From an uncultured Spirochaetales bacterium (lineage in GTDB: Bacteria; UBP6; UBA1177), in assembly GCA_902774115.1 (NCBI GenBank), contig CACYHH010000001.1:248001-312000 (forward strand): a stretch of DNA of 64,000 bases, written 5' to 3'. The translations under genes were made by a program, and so were the position numbers. This document shows positions 36,137-44,995 of the stretch, piece by piece. Position 1 is the stretch's first letter. Each line of letters opens with the position of its first letter. Below the pieces are notes generated by a model. That model worked only from the letters and a program-made list of their open reading frames with translations. It did no database searches and had not been told where the DNA came from.

Positions 36137-37273
36137 ATGAAAAAACTGCTTTTTGTCCTTACTATTGCACTGGTTTTTTCTTCATGCGGCGGAGATTCGA
36201 AGTCGGGTGAAGACAATATGAATACCGTCGGCTTTTTTGAGAAGTATCTCGAAACGCTCTGCAACGCTTCCTCCAAATGTGCATCTGGTTTCGTAAATGC
36301 GGACAACCTCTCTTTCTGTCCTAAAACGATACTTAATTCCCCAATGCCTTTCGAAGGTTTTCACAAAGGCGAATCGGTTATTTTCAAGCACAAATACAAT
36401 ATGTTAAAGAATGCCGAAGAAATCGGCCGCATTTCACTCGATATGCAGCAGGCGGAAAGCTGTTTCGCAGTTATTTCACAGATGGAACCGTGCAACCCGC
36501 TTGATGTCCAGCTTCTTGATATTCCGGAATGTGCCACAGTTTTCAAAGGAACGAATATGCTGAGGGATGCGTGTTATCAGGATGAAGAGTGCAGAAACGG
36601 CTGGTGCAATATGCGCGGAGGTATCTGTCCGGGATCATGCGTTGATTACAAACAGCCGGATCAAAGCTGCAATTCATCGCTTGACAGGTGTGTTATCGGA
36701 TATGAATGCCGTTCTTCGGGCTGCTCCAAATCGAGTACGGGAGTTGTCAATGATCCTTGTGTAAGCAACAGCGACTGCACGACTTTTCTTTTCTGCTATG
36801 TCAAAGAAGGCGATTCTTTCGGAGTATGTCTCAAAAGAAAAGGTGAAGGTCTGGCATGTACCACTGCAAATGAGTGCGTAGTAGGTTTGAGCTGCGTTGA
36901 CAATCTCTGCACCCGTTCCAGAATAAGCGATACGATCGGTGCTCCCTGCGGTATCCAGCCGGAAAAGGATGAAGACGGCAACGATATAGTTCTTGAATGC
37001 AACAGGTTTTCCAAACTTGAATGCGGTCCGTCGAATGTCTGCCAGAAAATGCCTACTTCCACGAACCTGCAGTGTTCCGAATTCTGTGACAGCGATCTCG
37101 GGCTTTACTGCGATTCGTCATCTCATACATGCCAGTGGCCGAAAAGTGCCGTTACACAGTGCACGAGTCACGAACAGTGTGCGTCGCTTTACTGCGCGGC
37201 GGTTCCCGGAACAGAGGATCAGGGAGTTATGATTTGTCAGGAGCCGCAGTGTCTGCTGATAAATGAAAAGTAA
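36137..37273 (+). CDS. Cys-rich lipoprotein, function unknown
   Basis: The product is 378 aa and begins on the base after the lapB stop, with AGGAGG in the lapB end, so the two are coupled. The lipobox is VFSSC (Cys17). A helical region (residues 25-145) with few cysteines is followed by about 25 cysteines in spaced pairs, such as CYQDEECRNGWCN, CVSNSDCTTFLFC and CTSHEQCASLYC. These short disulfide units resemble those of secreted proteins in deltaproteobacterial genomes. No catalytic motif is seen. Confidence 0.78.
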   Translation: MKKLLFVLTIALVFSSCGGDSKSGEDNMNTVGFFEKYLETLCNASSKCASGFVNADNLSFCPKTILNSPMPFEGFHKGESVIFKHKYNMLKNAEEIGRISLDMQQAESCFAVISQMEPCNPLDVQLLDIPECATVFKGTNMLRDACYQDEECRNGWCNMRGGICPGSCVDYKQPDQSCNSSLDRCVIGYECRSSGCSKSSTGVVNDPCVSNSDCTTFLFCYVKEGDSFGVCLKRKGEGLACTTANECVVGLSCVDNLCTRSRISDTIGAPCGIQPEKDEDGNDIVLECNRFSKLECGPSNVCQKMPTSTNLQCSEFCDSDLGLYCDSSSHTCQWPKSAVTQCTSHEQCASLYCAAVPGTEDQGVMICQEPQCLLINEK

Positions 37274-37811
37274 CCTTTTTCCCGTTTTTTTATTCGTTGT
37301 TTTCTTAGCGGTTTCATGTGCAGTAACCGGCAGAGTTCAGGATCAAAATCAGGAACAGCCGGAAGTGCAGGCTGAATCAGAGCCTCAGCCTGTTGAACTT
37401 AAAAAGAAAAAATCGCTTGCTGATGATATAATCGTTCGCGACATCTATACGAAAGAAGAGTATCCGTTAAGTAGAATTGCTCAAAAAAATGTTGTTTTTA
37501 TTGAACTTTCTGCCTCATGGTGTAAAGCGTGCCCTGAAATGAAGGAGACAACGGCCAAACTTGTTTCCTATTTTGAAAACCGCGTGTTTTTTATCCGTCT
37601 TTACCTTGAAAACGATATTCAGGAAGATAAGGAATACGGCGGTATTATTCCTGAAATGGCAATTGTTTCATCACCTGCAGAACTGTCGCTCGAAAAAACG
37701 GATGTTATGCCGCGAGTCGTTGTTTTGAGCAATTCGGCAAGTGAAGTTGCCGCTGATATTATCGGTGCTTACCCCGGGCTTTATTATTACGGACTGCTTT
37801 CGGAACTCTGA
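37263..37811 (+). CDS. Thioredoxin-like lipoprotein
   Basis: The product is 182 aa and overlaps the upstream gene by 11 bp. The lipobox is LAVSC (Cys19), followed by a Gln/Glu/Pro linker. A thioredoxin fold starts near residue 75 with VVFIELSASWCKACPEM, the active-site pair being Cys87 and Cys90 (CKAC). The cis-proline is probably in DVMPRVVVL. A periplasmic oxidoreductase would suit the disulfide-rich lipoprotein encoded just upstream. Its stop abuts the convergent era gene with no spacer. Confidence 0.8.
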   Translation: MKSNLFPVFLFVVFLAVSCAVTGRVQDQNQEQPEVQAESEPQPVELKKKKSLADDIIVRDIYTKEEYPLSRIAQKNVVFIELSASWCKACPEMKETTAKLVSYFENRVFFIRLYLENDIQEDKEYGGIIPEMAIVSSPAELSLEKTDVMPRVVVLSNSASEVAADIIGAYPGLYYYGLLSEL

Positions 37812-38744
37812 TTATCTGTCGAAATCCTTTTCGAAACCAACTTTCTGAAGAAGTCTTTCTTTGTCAAACCATTTTTCTTCGACTCTGACAAAAAGTTTCA
37901 GACCGACCTGACAGCCGTAAAGCTCTTCGATATCGCGTCTTGCGGCAGAACCGATTTTCGCCAGAGTTGCCCCTTTTCTGCCGAGAACTATCCCTTTCTG
38001 GCTGTCTCTTGCAACATGGATCGTTGCGTCAACAAGCAGGATATCCTTTGTTCTGTGATCGCGCATCCTTTCGACCGTAACGACGACGGAGTAGGGAAGC
38101 TCCTGCGAAAGTTCGAGAAAAAGTTTTTCGCGTATGATTTCGGAAACGAGAAAGTTGTCTTCCTGATCGGTGTACATGTCTTCAGGAAAAAGCCGGGGAC
38201 CGGGCTTGCAGAACTGTTTCAGCGTGTTTATGAGCTCTTCCGTTCCGGTTCCGTCCTTCGCGGAGATTGCACACGAAGCGGCGAAGCTGAAGTGTTTTTT
38301 ATAGACCGCGATCGTGTCGTCAACGCGCATCGGTTTGACGGCATCGATTTTGTTTGCAACAAGGATCACAGGAGTTTTCGGCGGAAGATTTTTGAGGATA
38401 TGAGCCTCTTCTTCGCCGATTCCCTTTTCCGGATGCTGAGTCGAAACATCGACGAAAAATATAGTGAAATCAGCATCCTGGGCAGCTGAAAAACTGTATT
38501 TGTTCATCCAGTTGTTGAGAAGTTTTCCGAAGTCGGTAGAGGTTATTCCCGGAGTGTCTGTAAAAACTATCTGAGTATCTTCGCCGTTGTAAATCCCGCG
38601 GATTTTGTTTCTCGTCGTCTGCGCCTTCGGAGTGACGATCGATATTTTTGACTGAACTATCGTGTTGAGAAAAGTCGATTTTCCTGAGTTCGGAACACCT
38701 ATGATTGCCGCAAATCCCGAATATTTCAGCTCGTTACCCAACAT
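37812..38744 (-). CDS. era: GTPase Era
   Basis: The product is 310 aa from ATG 38744, which overlaps the ansA 3' end by 11 bp; an upstream GTG at 38768 has no ribosome site. The N-terminal GTPase domain has G1 GVPNSGKS (16-23), G2 around PKAQTTRNKI, G3 DTPG and G4 NKID. The C-terminal KH domain contains ILGRKGATLAKIG-like residues (VLGRKGATLAKIGSAARRDI). Era binds the 3' end of 16S rRNA and acts in small-subunit assembly. Confidence 0.95.
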   Translation of the reverse strand: MLGNELKYSGFAAIIGVPNSGKSTFLNTIVQSKISIVTPKAQTTRNKIRGIYNGEDTQIVFTDTPGITSTDFGKLLNNWMNKYSFSAAQDADFTIFFVDVSTQHPEKGIGEEEAHILKNLPPKTPVILVANKIDAVKPMRVDDTIAVYKKHFSFAASCAISAKDGTGTEELINTLKQFCKPGPRLFPEDMYTDQEDNFLVSEIIREKLFLELSQELPYSVVVTVERMRDHRTKDILLVDATIHVARDSQKGIVLGRKGATLAKIGSAARRDIEELYGCQVGLKLFVRVEEKWFDKERLLQKVGFEKDFDR

Positions 38745-39753
38745 TTTCGTTTTCCTTTTCGCCTGCACAGTTTTTCATCATGAACTTTTTGATTTCGTTT
38801 ATGTCGGAGTATCTGCCCAAAGCTACCATCATTTTTACCAGAGTTGCCTCTCTCGTCATGTCGACTGCGCTGATAAGACCGTAGAATTCAGCTTTTGAAG
38901 CTACATCGTAAAGGCGGAGATTGACTTTTCCGATCGGAGACTGGCTGCAGACCGCAATAGGAACGCAGTTTTCCGCGGCGTCTTTGAAAAGTTCCTCAAG
39001 ACCGGGGTTGTCGCTCGGGATGTTGCCGCTTCCGTAAGCCTCGATGACGATTCCTTTGACTTTTTTGTTTTTCACCATGACCGAAAATGAGGAGAAGTCG
39101 ATCCCGGGGAAAAACGGGATGATTACGACCTGTTCCATGAGCCGCGTATCTATTTTGAATTTTTCAGTCGGTTTCGGCAGAAAACGGTGTTTTTTGCTTT
39201 CCATACCGATTCCCAGCTTTATCAGAGCGTTGTAGTTCGGGCTGTAGAATGCGTCGAAATCCCACGCGTCTTTCTTTTTTGCCCTGTTTCCTCTGAAAAC
39301 TGTGTGGTTGAAAAGAAGAACGACTTCATTGAGATCGCTGTTTATAGCGACTTCCATCGCGTCAACCAGATTCATGAAGGCATCGCTGCGTCTGTCGATG
39401 AGCGGAAGCTGCGCACCTGTCATAACGACCGGTTTACCGAGATTTTTCAGCATGAAAGAGAGTGCCGACGCGGTATAAGCCATCGTGTCGGTGCCGTGAA
39501 TTACCACAAAACCGTCGTAAAGATTATAGTTTTCCGCGATATGCTGCGCTATTTTTGCCCAGTGCATCGGTCTGAAAAGCGAAGAATCGAGATTAAAGAG
39601 CTGATGCTGGACGATTTCAGCATCAAAAAGCGGTTTTATCCTCTCGGAAATGTAGTCTAAAGCGTAATTCCCGGGTGTAAGAAGTCCTTTTTCGTTTGAT
39701 TCCATAACGAACGTGCCGCCCGTGTGGATTATGAGTATTTTTTTCTGTGCCAT
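38734..39753 (-). CDS. ansA: L-asparaginase, type I (cytoplasmic)
   Basis: The product is 339 aa without a signal peptide. The first catalytic threonine is in IIHTGGTFVM (residues 7-16) and the second in VVIHGTDTMAYTASALSFML; MTGAQLPL and the later SPIGKVNLRLYD also fit. It hydrolyses asparagine to aspartate and ammonia. GGAGGGG lies 6 bases upstream of the ATG. It is coupled to era by overlap. Confidence 0.92.
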   Translation of the reverse strand: MAQKKILIIHTGGTFVMESNEKGLLTPGNYALDYISERIKPLFDAEIVQHQLFNLDSSLFRPMHWAKIAQHIAENYNLYDGFVVIHGTDTMAYTASALSFMLKNLGKPVVMTGAQLPLIDRRSDAFMNLVDAMEVAINSDLNEVVLLFNHTVFRGNRAKKKDAWDFDAFYSPNYNALIKLGIGMESKKHRFLPKPTEKFKIDTRLMEQVVIIPFFPGIDFSSFSVMVKNKKVKGIVIEAYGSGNIPSDNPGLEELFKDAAENCVPIAVCSQSPIGKVNLRLYDVASKAEFYGLISAVDMTREATLVKMMVALGRYSDINEIKKFMMKNCAGEKENENVG

Positions 39754-39845
39754 AGCCCCTCCTTTGCTGGAAGCTGAATTTATATAATATTTTTTTTATT
39801 GCAACATCTTTGTACAAAAATCCTTTTTTTAAAGAAATTTTTTAA

Positions 39846-39851
39846 TATAAT
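39846..39851 (+). promoter_or_regulatory. -10 element of the HAD phosphatase gene
   Basis: TATAAT followed by CCCGCGTTGTTTTG. The expected -35 position is a T-run, so only the -10 is convincing. Confidence 0.45.
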
Positions 39852-39879
39852 CCCGCGTTGTTTTGTTTTAGAGGTTTTC

Positions 39880-40479
39880 ATGGAACAAAAAAAGACTTTG
39901 GCGCTTTTCGATTTCGACAAAACTGTTACCGACAGGGATTCATTTCTGCCGTTCATGTTTTTTTCCTTCGGTTACTTCAGGATAATATGCCTTATCATTC
40001 TGTTTCTTCCGCATGCGCTTCTTTGTTTCGCCGGTTTTATGTCCCGGAAGAAGTTTAAGGAAAACTTTTTAAAGCTGACGATAAAAGGGTGGACAAAAGA
40101 GAAATTTCATGCAACGGCGCAGGATTTTTATAGGCAGAAGTTGAAAAATTACCTCAGACAAACGGCTCTCGACGAGATAAAAAAGCATCTTGAAAACGGT
40201 GCCGATGTTTCTCTTGTTTCGGCTTCTCCTGAAGACTGGCTCTGGCCGTTTACGGAAGAAGTCGGCATCAATCTTATCGGGACACGGCTCGAAATAAAAA
40301 ACGACCGCTATACAGGAAACATTGTCGGCGGGAACTGCCGCAGAGAGGAGAAGGTTAACAGGGTCAAAGAAGTTTACGATCTTGAAAAATATTCCGACAT
40401 CTATGCCTACGGTGATTCAAAAGGCGATAAAGAGATGCTGGAGATGTCAAATCATCCCAATTTCAGAACTTTCGATTAG
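39880..40479 (+). CDS. HAD-IB family phosphatase (SerB/PGP-like)
   Basis: The product is 199 aa. HAD motif I is FDFDKTVTDRDSF (nucleophile Asp near residue 12), motif II is SLVSASPEDW, and motif IV is YAYGDSKGDKEML. A hydrophobic segment at residues 25-55 sits in the cap position, as in HAD-IB hydrolases that act on lipid phosphates such as phosphatidylglycerophosphate. Substrate cannot be decided. GAGG is upstream of the ATG. It overlaps the convergent gene by 4 bp. Confidence 0.82.
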   Translation: MEQKKTLALFDFDKTVTDRDSFLPFMFFSFGYFRIICLIILFLPHALLCFAGFMSRKKFKENFLKLTIKGWTKEKFHATAQDFYRQKLKNYLRQTALDEIKKHLENGADVSLVSASPEDWLWPFTEEVGINLIGTRLEIKNDRYTGNIVGGNCRREEKVNRVKEVYDLEKYSDIYAYGDSKGDKEMLEMSNHPNFRTFD

Positions 40480-42137
40480 ATTTTTTTCCTGATTTCGTCC
40501 GCGATCTTTCTTGTCATTTCAACAGGATGGTAGTTCGCGAAAATGCCGGAAACTTTGAGCGCGTTTGCAGCGATAGTCGTGTTTTTGTCGACCGAATACT
40601 GTGAAAAGAAGTAGAAAGGAATCTCCGAAATCTCTTTTTTGTGCTTGATTGCTGCAAGGAGACGGAGCGGAGTGATCGCGGTGTCGGTCATGTCGATATC
40701 GCAGAGGATGAAACCGAGATGATCCTTTTCGTCTTTTATTATCTGAGCGGCTTTTTCTATGGTTTTCGCTTTTATAGCTTCAATGTTTACGCGGCTGAAT
40801 TTGTCGGCAATGTCGTCAAGATCAAATTTTTTCTGCGAAATAACGATCGCAGAGATCTTTTTCAGCGAAGAATTTGCTTCGGATATCTGCTGCGTCTGTT
40901 CAAGGGCGTTTAAGATCCTGTCGCTGAAGAACATCGTATCTTTTAGCTGTTTGAATGCGTCTTGCGGTGAAATTCCCGAAATTCTCGTCATAAAATCATA
41001 TGTGTTTGCAAGAAGGAGAATGAGCGAACCTACCGGAATTTCGTTCAGTTTGAGACCACGCGGAAGACCCTTCCCGTTGTATGTTTCATACATGTTTTCA
41101 AGGCAGTTGAGGGCAAGTTTTGAAAGCTGGACATCAGCGAATAGTTTTGTCACTATCTGCGGATAAGTTTTCATTTTTTCGGTATTTGTCTGATTCTTGA
41201 TGTCAAGAGCGGTGAGGTGAATTTTTTTGCCGACATCGTGAAGGTATGCTGCGATCGTGAGGTCGTATATTTCGACTTCGGAAAGGTGTATCGCTTCACC
41301 GATCTCTTTGCAGAGGATTGCGACTCTCTGCGAGTGGGCGAAGTAGGTGTCTCCGTGTGCGGCGACATCAAGAAGATTGGAGAATATGCGGAGCAGTTCG
41401 ATGAGCTGGTTTCCCTGTTCGCGTACCCAGCTCGGCATATTGCTCATCATCGAAGTCGTTACCGAAGTAACATCGACTTTCTTGTCGGAAAGTTCCGCCT
41501 GATTTACGATCATCGAGAATGTCTCGCGCTTTTCCTGGCGCAGCTTGTCCTCGTCCATCGTAGAGATATCCTGAATCCTGTTCGCCATTTCGATATCGTT
41601 CGGATTTTCGAGGGAAATAATGTTTTCGTTGGTAAACATATTCTGGTTTACCGAAACGGAGTTCCTTACAAGCCTGTCGAACGCTGTAATATCGTTGTTG
41701 TACTGCTTCATAATCAAAGCTTTGATTACATTTGAAGTTGCAACGACAGGAACGACCGACTGAACGCCGTTGAGCAGAATCTTCAGCTCGTCAAAAAGGA
41801 CGATGTTCTGCGGTTCGTAGGTGAGGAGAGTGAGGCGGTAGTTGTTTATGCTGTACTTCAACGGAAAAATGGTTTTGTCCATCGCCATTTTCAGCGGAAT
41901 AATATCGGCAGGGTTCATAACCGCCATTTTTTCAAGCTTTTCGCTCGTTATATACTGAACATTGAACTGTTTTGAAAGATATTGCAAAAGCTCTGTTTCA
42001 GGTATCTTGCCGAGTTTGAGAAGGATCTCGCCGAGATATGTAGGGTGATTTTTCTGAAAAGAGAGGGCTAAAGCAATATCCGCTTCAGAAACAAGCCCTT
42101 TATCTAAAAAGTATTCTCCGACTTTCATTCCAGTCAT
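40476..42137 (-). CDS. MshEN domain protein with degenerate HD-GYP domain and receiver-like C-terminus
   Basis: The product is 553 aa. Residues 1-150 are an MshEN/GspE-N domain (VGEYFLDKGLVSEADIALAL...LGEILLKLGKI), a fold that binds c-di-GMP in several secretion ATPases. Residues about 255-400 are HD-GYP-like: HSQRVAILCKEIG, AAYLHDVGKK (HD near 299), then ETYNGKGLPRGLKLNEIP in place of HHExxDGxGYP, and LANTYDFMT. The loss of the HH pair and GYP suggests it is catalytically impaired. The last 130 residues resemble a receiver domain (ILCDIDMTDT...PFYFFS) without an obvious phospho-site triad. It is a likely c-di-GMP-responsive regulator. Confidence 0.8.
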   Translation of the reverse strand: MTGMKVGEYFLDKGLVSEADIALALSFQKNHPTYLGEILLKLGKIPETELLQYLSKQFNVQYITSEKLEKMAVMNPADIIPLKMAMDKTIFPLKYSINNYRLTLLTYEPQNIVLFDELKILLNGVQSVVPVVATSNVIKALIMKQYNNDITAFDRLVRNSVSVNQNMFTNENIISLENPNDIEMANRIQDISTMDEDKLRQEKRETFSMIVNQAELSDKKVDVTSVTTSMMSNMPSWVREQGNQLIELLRIFSNLLDVAAHGDTYFAHSQRVAILCKEIGEAIHLSEVEIYDLTIAAYLHDVGKKIHLTALDIKNQTNTEKMKTYPQIVTKLFADVQLSKLALNCLENMYETYNGKGLPRGLKLNEIPVGSLILLLANTYDFMTRISGISPQDAFKQLKDTMFFSDRILNALEQTQQISEANSSLKKISAIVISQKKFDLDDIADKFSRVNIEAIKAKTIEKAAQIIKDEKDHLGFILCDIDMTDTAITPLRLLAAIKHKKEISEIPFYFFSQYSVDKNTTIAANALKVSGIFANYHPVEMTRKIADEIRKKI

Positions 42138-42183
42138 CGCAAAACTCCTTGAATCAAAAAAACTACTTCAAAAAAAACGCAGA

Positions 42184-42211
42184 ATTATACTTAATAAAAA
42201 AATAAAAGCAA
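42184..42211 (-). promoter_or_regulatory. Promoter of the MshEN/HD-GYP-like gene
   Basis: TTGCTT (42211-42206), a 16-bp spacer and TATAAT (42189-42184) on the minus strand, then TCTGCG and an eight-T tract. Confidence 0.65.
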
Positions 42212-42222
42212 GTTAGTTCGTT

Positions 42223-43140
42223 TTATTTAGTTTCAAGGAATTTTACAGCCGCTTCATGCATTTCGAGAATAGCCTCTTCTTTGCCGGAGCAGATGAGCAG
42301 CTTGTCTGTGCCGCTTTTGAAAAAAAGTTCCGTTTTCTCTTTTGCCGAGAATCTGTCGAGAGCATGCATTTCGATATCGTCGGTCATTGAAATTCCCATA
42401 AAATTCAAATCCTTACGCAGAATTTTGTCCCATTCGGGCGAAAGCGAAGCCGGAAGTTCGCTGATTTCAGGCAGAAGAAGGTGTGCTTTCATAACGAAAC
42501 CGGCAGTGTTTGCAAGTCTGCGGTACGGAACGAGATCTTCTCTTAAAAGGTCATCGAACGGCTTGTTTATGAGCGGGAGTTCGGAATGAGAATCAATAAC
42601 GGTCGTTCCGTGTCCCGGAAAGTGCTTTATCACCGGAAAAACGCCGTGTTCCTGCATTTTTTTGATGTAGATTCCGGCAAAATCAACGACTGTTTCGGGA
42701 TTTTCCCCGAAAGAGCGGTCTCCGACGATCGAATTGTCTTCGCCGCTTCTCAGGTCCACGTTCGGCGCCATGTTCATATTTATCCCGGTTTCGTTCAGTT
42801 TTTGAGCAAGAATCCCGATTTTTTCAGCGGCAGTTTCTTTGCCGTAAGTTACCAGTTCTTTCATCGAAGGAAGAGAATAGTTGTCTTTCGGCAGCCTGCG
42901 GACTCTTCCTCCTTCCTCGTCTATCGAGTGAAATTCAATCGACTCGAAGCATTTTGTTGATTTTATTAAACTTTCCAGCGATTCGCAGCTTTCGACATTC
43001 CTTTTGAAATAGATGATTCCGCACGGCGAAACTTCGCGCAGCATTGATATCTCGCTTTTTGTGAGCGAACTTCCGGAAAGCGATACGAACAAACGGTTTC
43101 CTGCTTCTTTTTTCAGTCTTTCAAGTTTTGGTGATATCAT
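42223..43140 (-). CDS. nagZ: Beta-N-acetylhexosaminidase NagZ (GH3)
   Basis: The product is 305 aa with no signal peptide, as expected for cytoplasmic NagZ. The diagnostic KHFPGHGTTVIDSH carries the His-Asp acid/base pair of the NagZ clade. The nucleophile aspartate is in GISMTDDIEM. IDEEGGRVRRL and GDRSFGENPE also match. NagZ removes GlcNAc from anhydro-muropeptides in cell-wall recycling. GGGAGGG precedes the ATG. Confidence 0.92.
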   Translation of the reverse strand: MISPKLERLKKEAGNRLFVSLSGSSLTKSEISMLREVSPCGIIYFKRNVESCESLESLIKSTKCFESIEFHSIDEEGGRVRRLPKDNYSLPSMKELVTYGKETAAEKIGILAQKLNETGINMNMAPNVDLRSGEDNSIVGDRSFGENPETVVDFAGIYIKKMQEHGVFPVIKHFPGHGTTVIDSHSELPLINKPFDDLLREDLVPYRRLANTAGFVMKAHLLLPEISELPASLSPEWDKILRKDLNFMGISMTDDIEMHALDRFSAKEKTELFFKSGTDKLLICSGKEEAILEMHEAAVKFLETK

Positions 43141-43165
43141 TTTACCCTCCCAAAAAATCGCGGAA

Positions 43166-43193
43166 AATATAGCCGAAAGGATTTTCTCTGCAA
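43166..43193 (-). promoter_or_regulatory. nagZ promoter
   Basis: TTGCAG (43193-43188), a 16-bp spacer and TATATT (43171-43166) on the minus strand, then TTCCGCGA and a T-tract. Confidence 0.6.
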
Positions 43194-43209
43194 ATTTTGC
43201 CTGCTATTT

Positions 43210-43237
43210 TTGACAATATTTCTTTATTTTCTAAAGT
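43210..43237 (+). promoter_or_regulatory. coaX promoter
   Basis: TTGACA (43210-43215), a 16-bp spacer and TAAAGT (43232-43237), then TTCCCG and a T-tract. Confidence 0.65.
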
Positions 43238-43270
43238 TTCCCGTTTTTTGCTCAAGTTAAAGGAGGAAAG

Positions 43271-44035
43271 ATGATTTTTATAGTCGATATCGGCAACAGC
43301 AACACGGTCGTGGGAATTTACAAAGGCGAAAATCTTATAAGAAGGTGGAGAATTTCGACAGACAGAACTCTCACAGTGGATGACATCGCGGCGAAACTTT
43401 CGGCGCTTATGATGTTTGACAGGATCGAGACAAAAGATATCGCGCAGTGCATAATCAGCTCGGTCGTTCCGACGTGGAACCACGCATGGGAGCGTTTTTC
43501 AATCGAGTTTCTGAATATGAAACCTCTCTTTTTGAGATACAACACCAAGTGCGGAATTTCACTGGATATTTTGAATCCGTCTGAAATCGGAGCTGACAGG
43601 ATCGCAAACTCGGTCGCGGCTTCCGCCATCTATCCGCAGGGATCGTTCATAATTGATTCGGGCACCGCGATAACGCTTGATATTGTCACGCCGGAAAAGA
43701 AGTATATCGGCGGCGCGATCATGCCCGGTATCATGATCTCGATGGAGGCGATGTCGCTCAGAACAGCAAAACTTCCCCGATTCGAGCTCGACAGACCGCT
43801 TCATGCAATCGGAAAATCAACTCTTGAAGGACTTACGAGCGGTGTTTTCTACGGTTTTGTCGGAATGGTCGACCGCGTCATCGAAGAATCGCTGAAAGAA
43901 ATCGATTTCAAACCCAAAATCATCGCAACCGGCGGACTTGCAGGCGCGATCGCCTCTGCATCAAACTACATCAGCGAATTTGACAGGGATCTCACCCTGA
44001 AAGGTCTCAGAATCATCGCGGAACTCAACAGATAA
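43271..44035 (+). CDS. coaX: Type III pantothenate kinase
   Basis: The product is 254 aa. The ASKHA-fold phosphate loop is VDIGNSNTVVG (residues 5-15), with later motifs GADRIANSVAA, IDSGTAITLDIV and GGAIMPGI, all typical of CoaX. It phosphorylates pantothenate in the first step of coenzyme A synthesis, is feedback-insensitive and needs a monovalent cation. AGGAGG lies just ahead of the ATG. No biotin ligase (birA) neighbour is present. Confidence 0.95.
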   Translation: MIFIVDIGNSNTVVGIYKGENLIRRWRISTDRTLTVDDIAAKLSALMMFDRIETKDIAQCIISSVVPTWNHAWERFSIEFLNMKPLFLRYNTKCGISLDILNPSEIGADRIANSVAASAIYPQGSFIIDSGTAITLDIVTPEKKYIGGAIMPGIMISMEAMSLRTAKLPRFELDRPLHAIGKSTLEGLTSGVFYGFVGMVDRVIEESLKEIDFKPKIIATGGLAGAIASASNYISEFDRDLTLKGLRIIAELNR

Positions 44036-44070
44036 TCGTTGTCGGGAGATATTTCCTCGGGTCGAAAGGT

Positions 44071-44976
44071 TTATTCTTTTATTGATCCTATGAGCTGGTC
44101 GATTGTTTCCTTTCTTGTTTCGAGATACTCTTCAAGTTTTTCGGCGCATTCGCCCGCAATTGCCGGATTTACAAAGTTGTATGCGCCGATTTGCACTGCT
44201 TTTGCTCCGACGATGAGGAAGTCGAGAATGTCTTCGAACGATGAAATTCCGCCGATTCCGATGACGGGGATTCTGACGGTTTTGGCTGTCTGCCAGACCA
44301 TTCTGAGCGCGACGGGTTTTATTGCCGGTCCGCTCAGACCGCCTATTTTGTTGCCGAGTATGAAAGTTCTTTTCTCACGGTTTACAGCGGTTCCGATCAG
44401 AGTGTTTATGAGCGAAACGGCGTCAGCTCCGCCTGCTTCGGCAGCGAGTGCGGTCTGCGTTATGTCTGTTACGTTTGGTGAAAGTTTGACAATTACAGGT
44501 TTATCGGTCGCAGCTTTTACAGCTTTTGTAAGTCTCTGAATTATTTCAGGATTCGCGCCGAAAGCCGAACCGCCCGACTTTACGTTGGGGCAGGAGAGGT
44601 TCATCTCGAAAGCGTCGATCCTTTCATTTTTGGAAAGTATTTCTGTTAGGTGCACGAAATCCTCTTCCGAAGAAGCGTAGAGGTTTACGATTATGGCGCA
44701 TTTGAGAGCGCTTATTTTCGGCATGATCTCGTCGAGAAAATACTTCGAACCGCAGTTTTCAAGTCCTATCGAATTGAGCATTCCCGAAGCGGTTTCAACC
44801 ACTCTTGGCGAAGGATTCCCGGCTCTCGGCTCAATTGAAATTCCTTTTGTGCAGAATCCGCCGATTTTGTTGAGATCGAAAAAGTCTTTAAATTCGATTC
44901 CGTAGCCGAAAGTTCCCGAAGCGGTGAGGATAGGGTTTCTCAGCCTGAGTTTTCCGATATTTACAGAAAGATCCAT
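44071..44976 (-). CDS. pyrD: Dihydroorotate dehydrogenase, class 1B catalytic subunit
   Basis: The product is 301 aa. The catalytic cysteine is in FEMNLSCPNVK, as in class 1 enzymes; class 2 would have serine and an N-terminal membrane helix. FMN-binding segments ASGTFGYG, VKLSPNVTD and GIGGISSFEDILDFL match. Class 1B enzymes pass electrons to NAD+ through PyrK, but pyrK is not in this window. It catalyses the fourth step of pyrimidine synthesis. It follows a glycosyltransferase gene by 19 bp. Confidence 0.93.
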   Translation of the reverse strand: MDLSVNIGKLRLRNPILTASGTFGYGIEFKDFFDLNKIGGFCTKGISIEPRAGNPSPRVVETASGMLNSIGLENCGSKYFLDEIMPKISALKCAIIVNLYASSEEDFVHLTEILSKNERIDAFEMNLSCPNVKSGGSAFGANPEIIQRLTKAVKAATDKPVIVKLSPNVTDITQTALAAEAGGADAVSLINTLIGTAVNREKRTFILGNKIGGLSGPAIKPVALRMVWQTAKTVRIPVIGIGGISSFEDILDFLIVGAKAVQIGAYNFVNPAIAGECAEKLEEYLETRKETIDQLIGSIKE

Positions 44977-44995
44977 GATGTATAACTCCTTGTTT

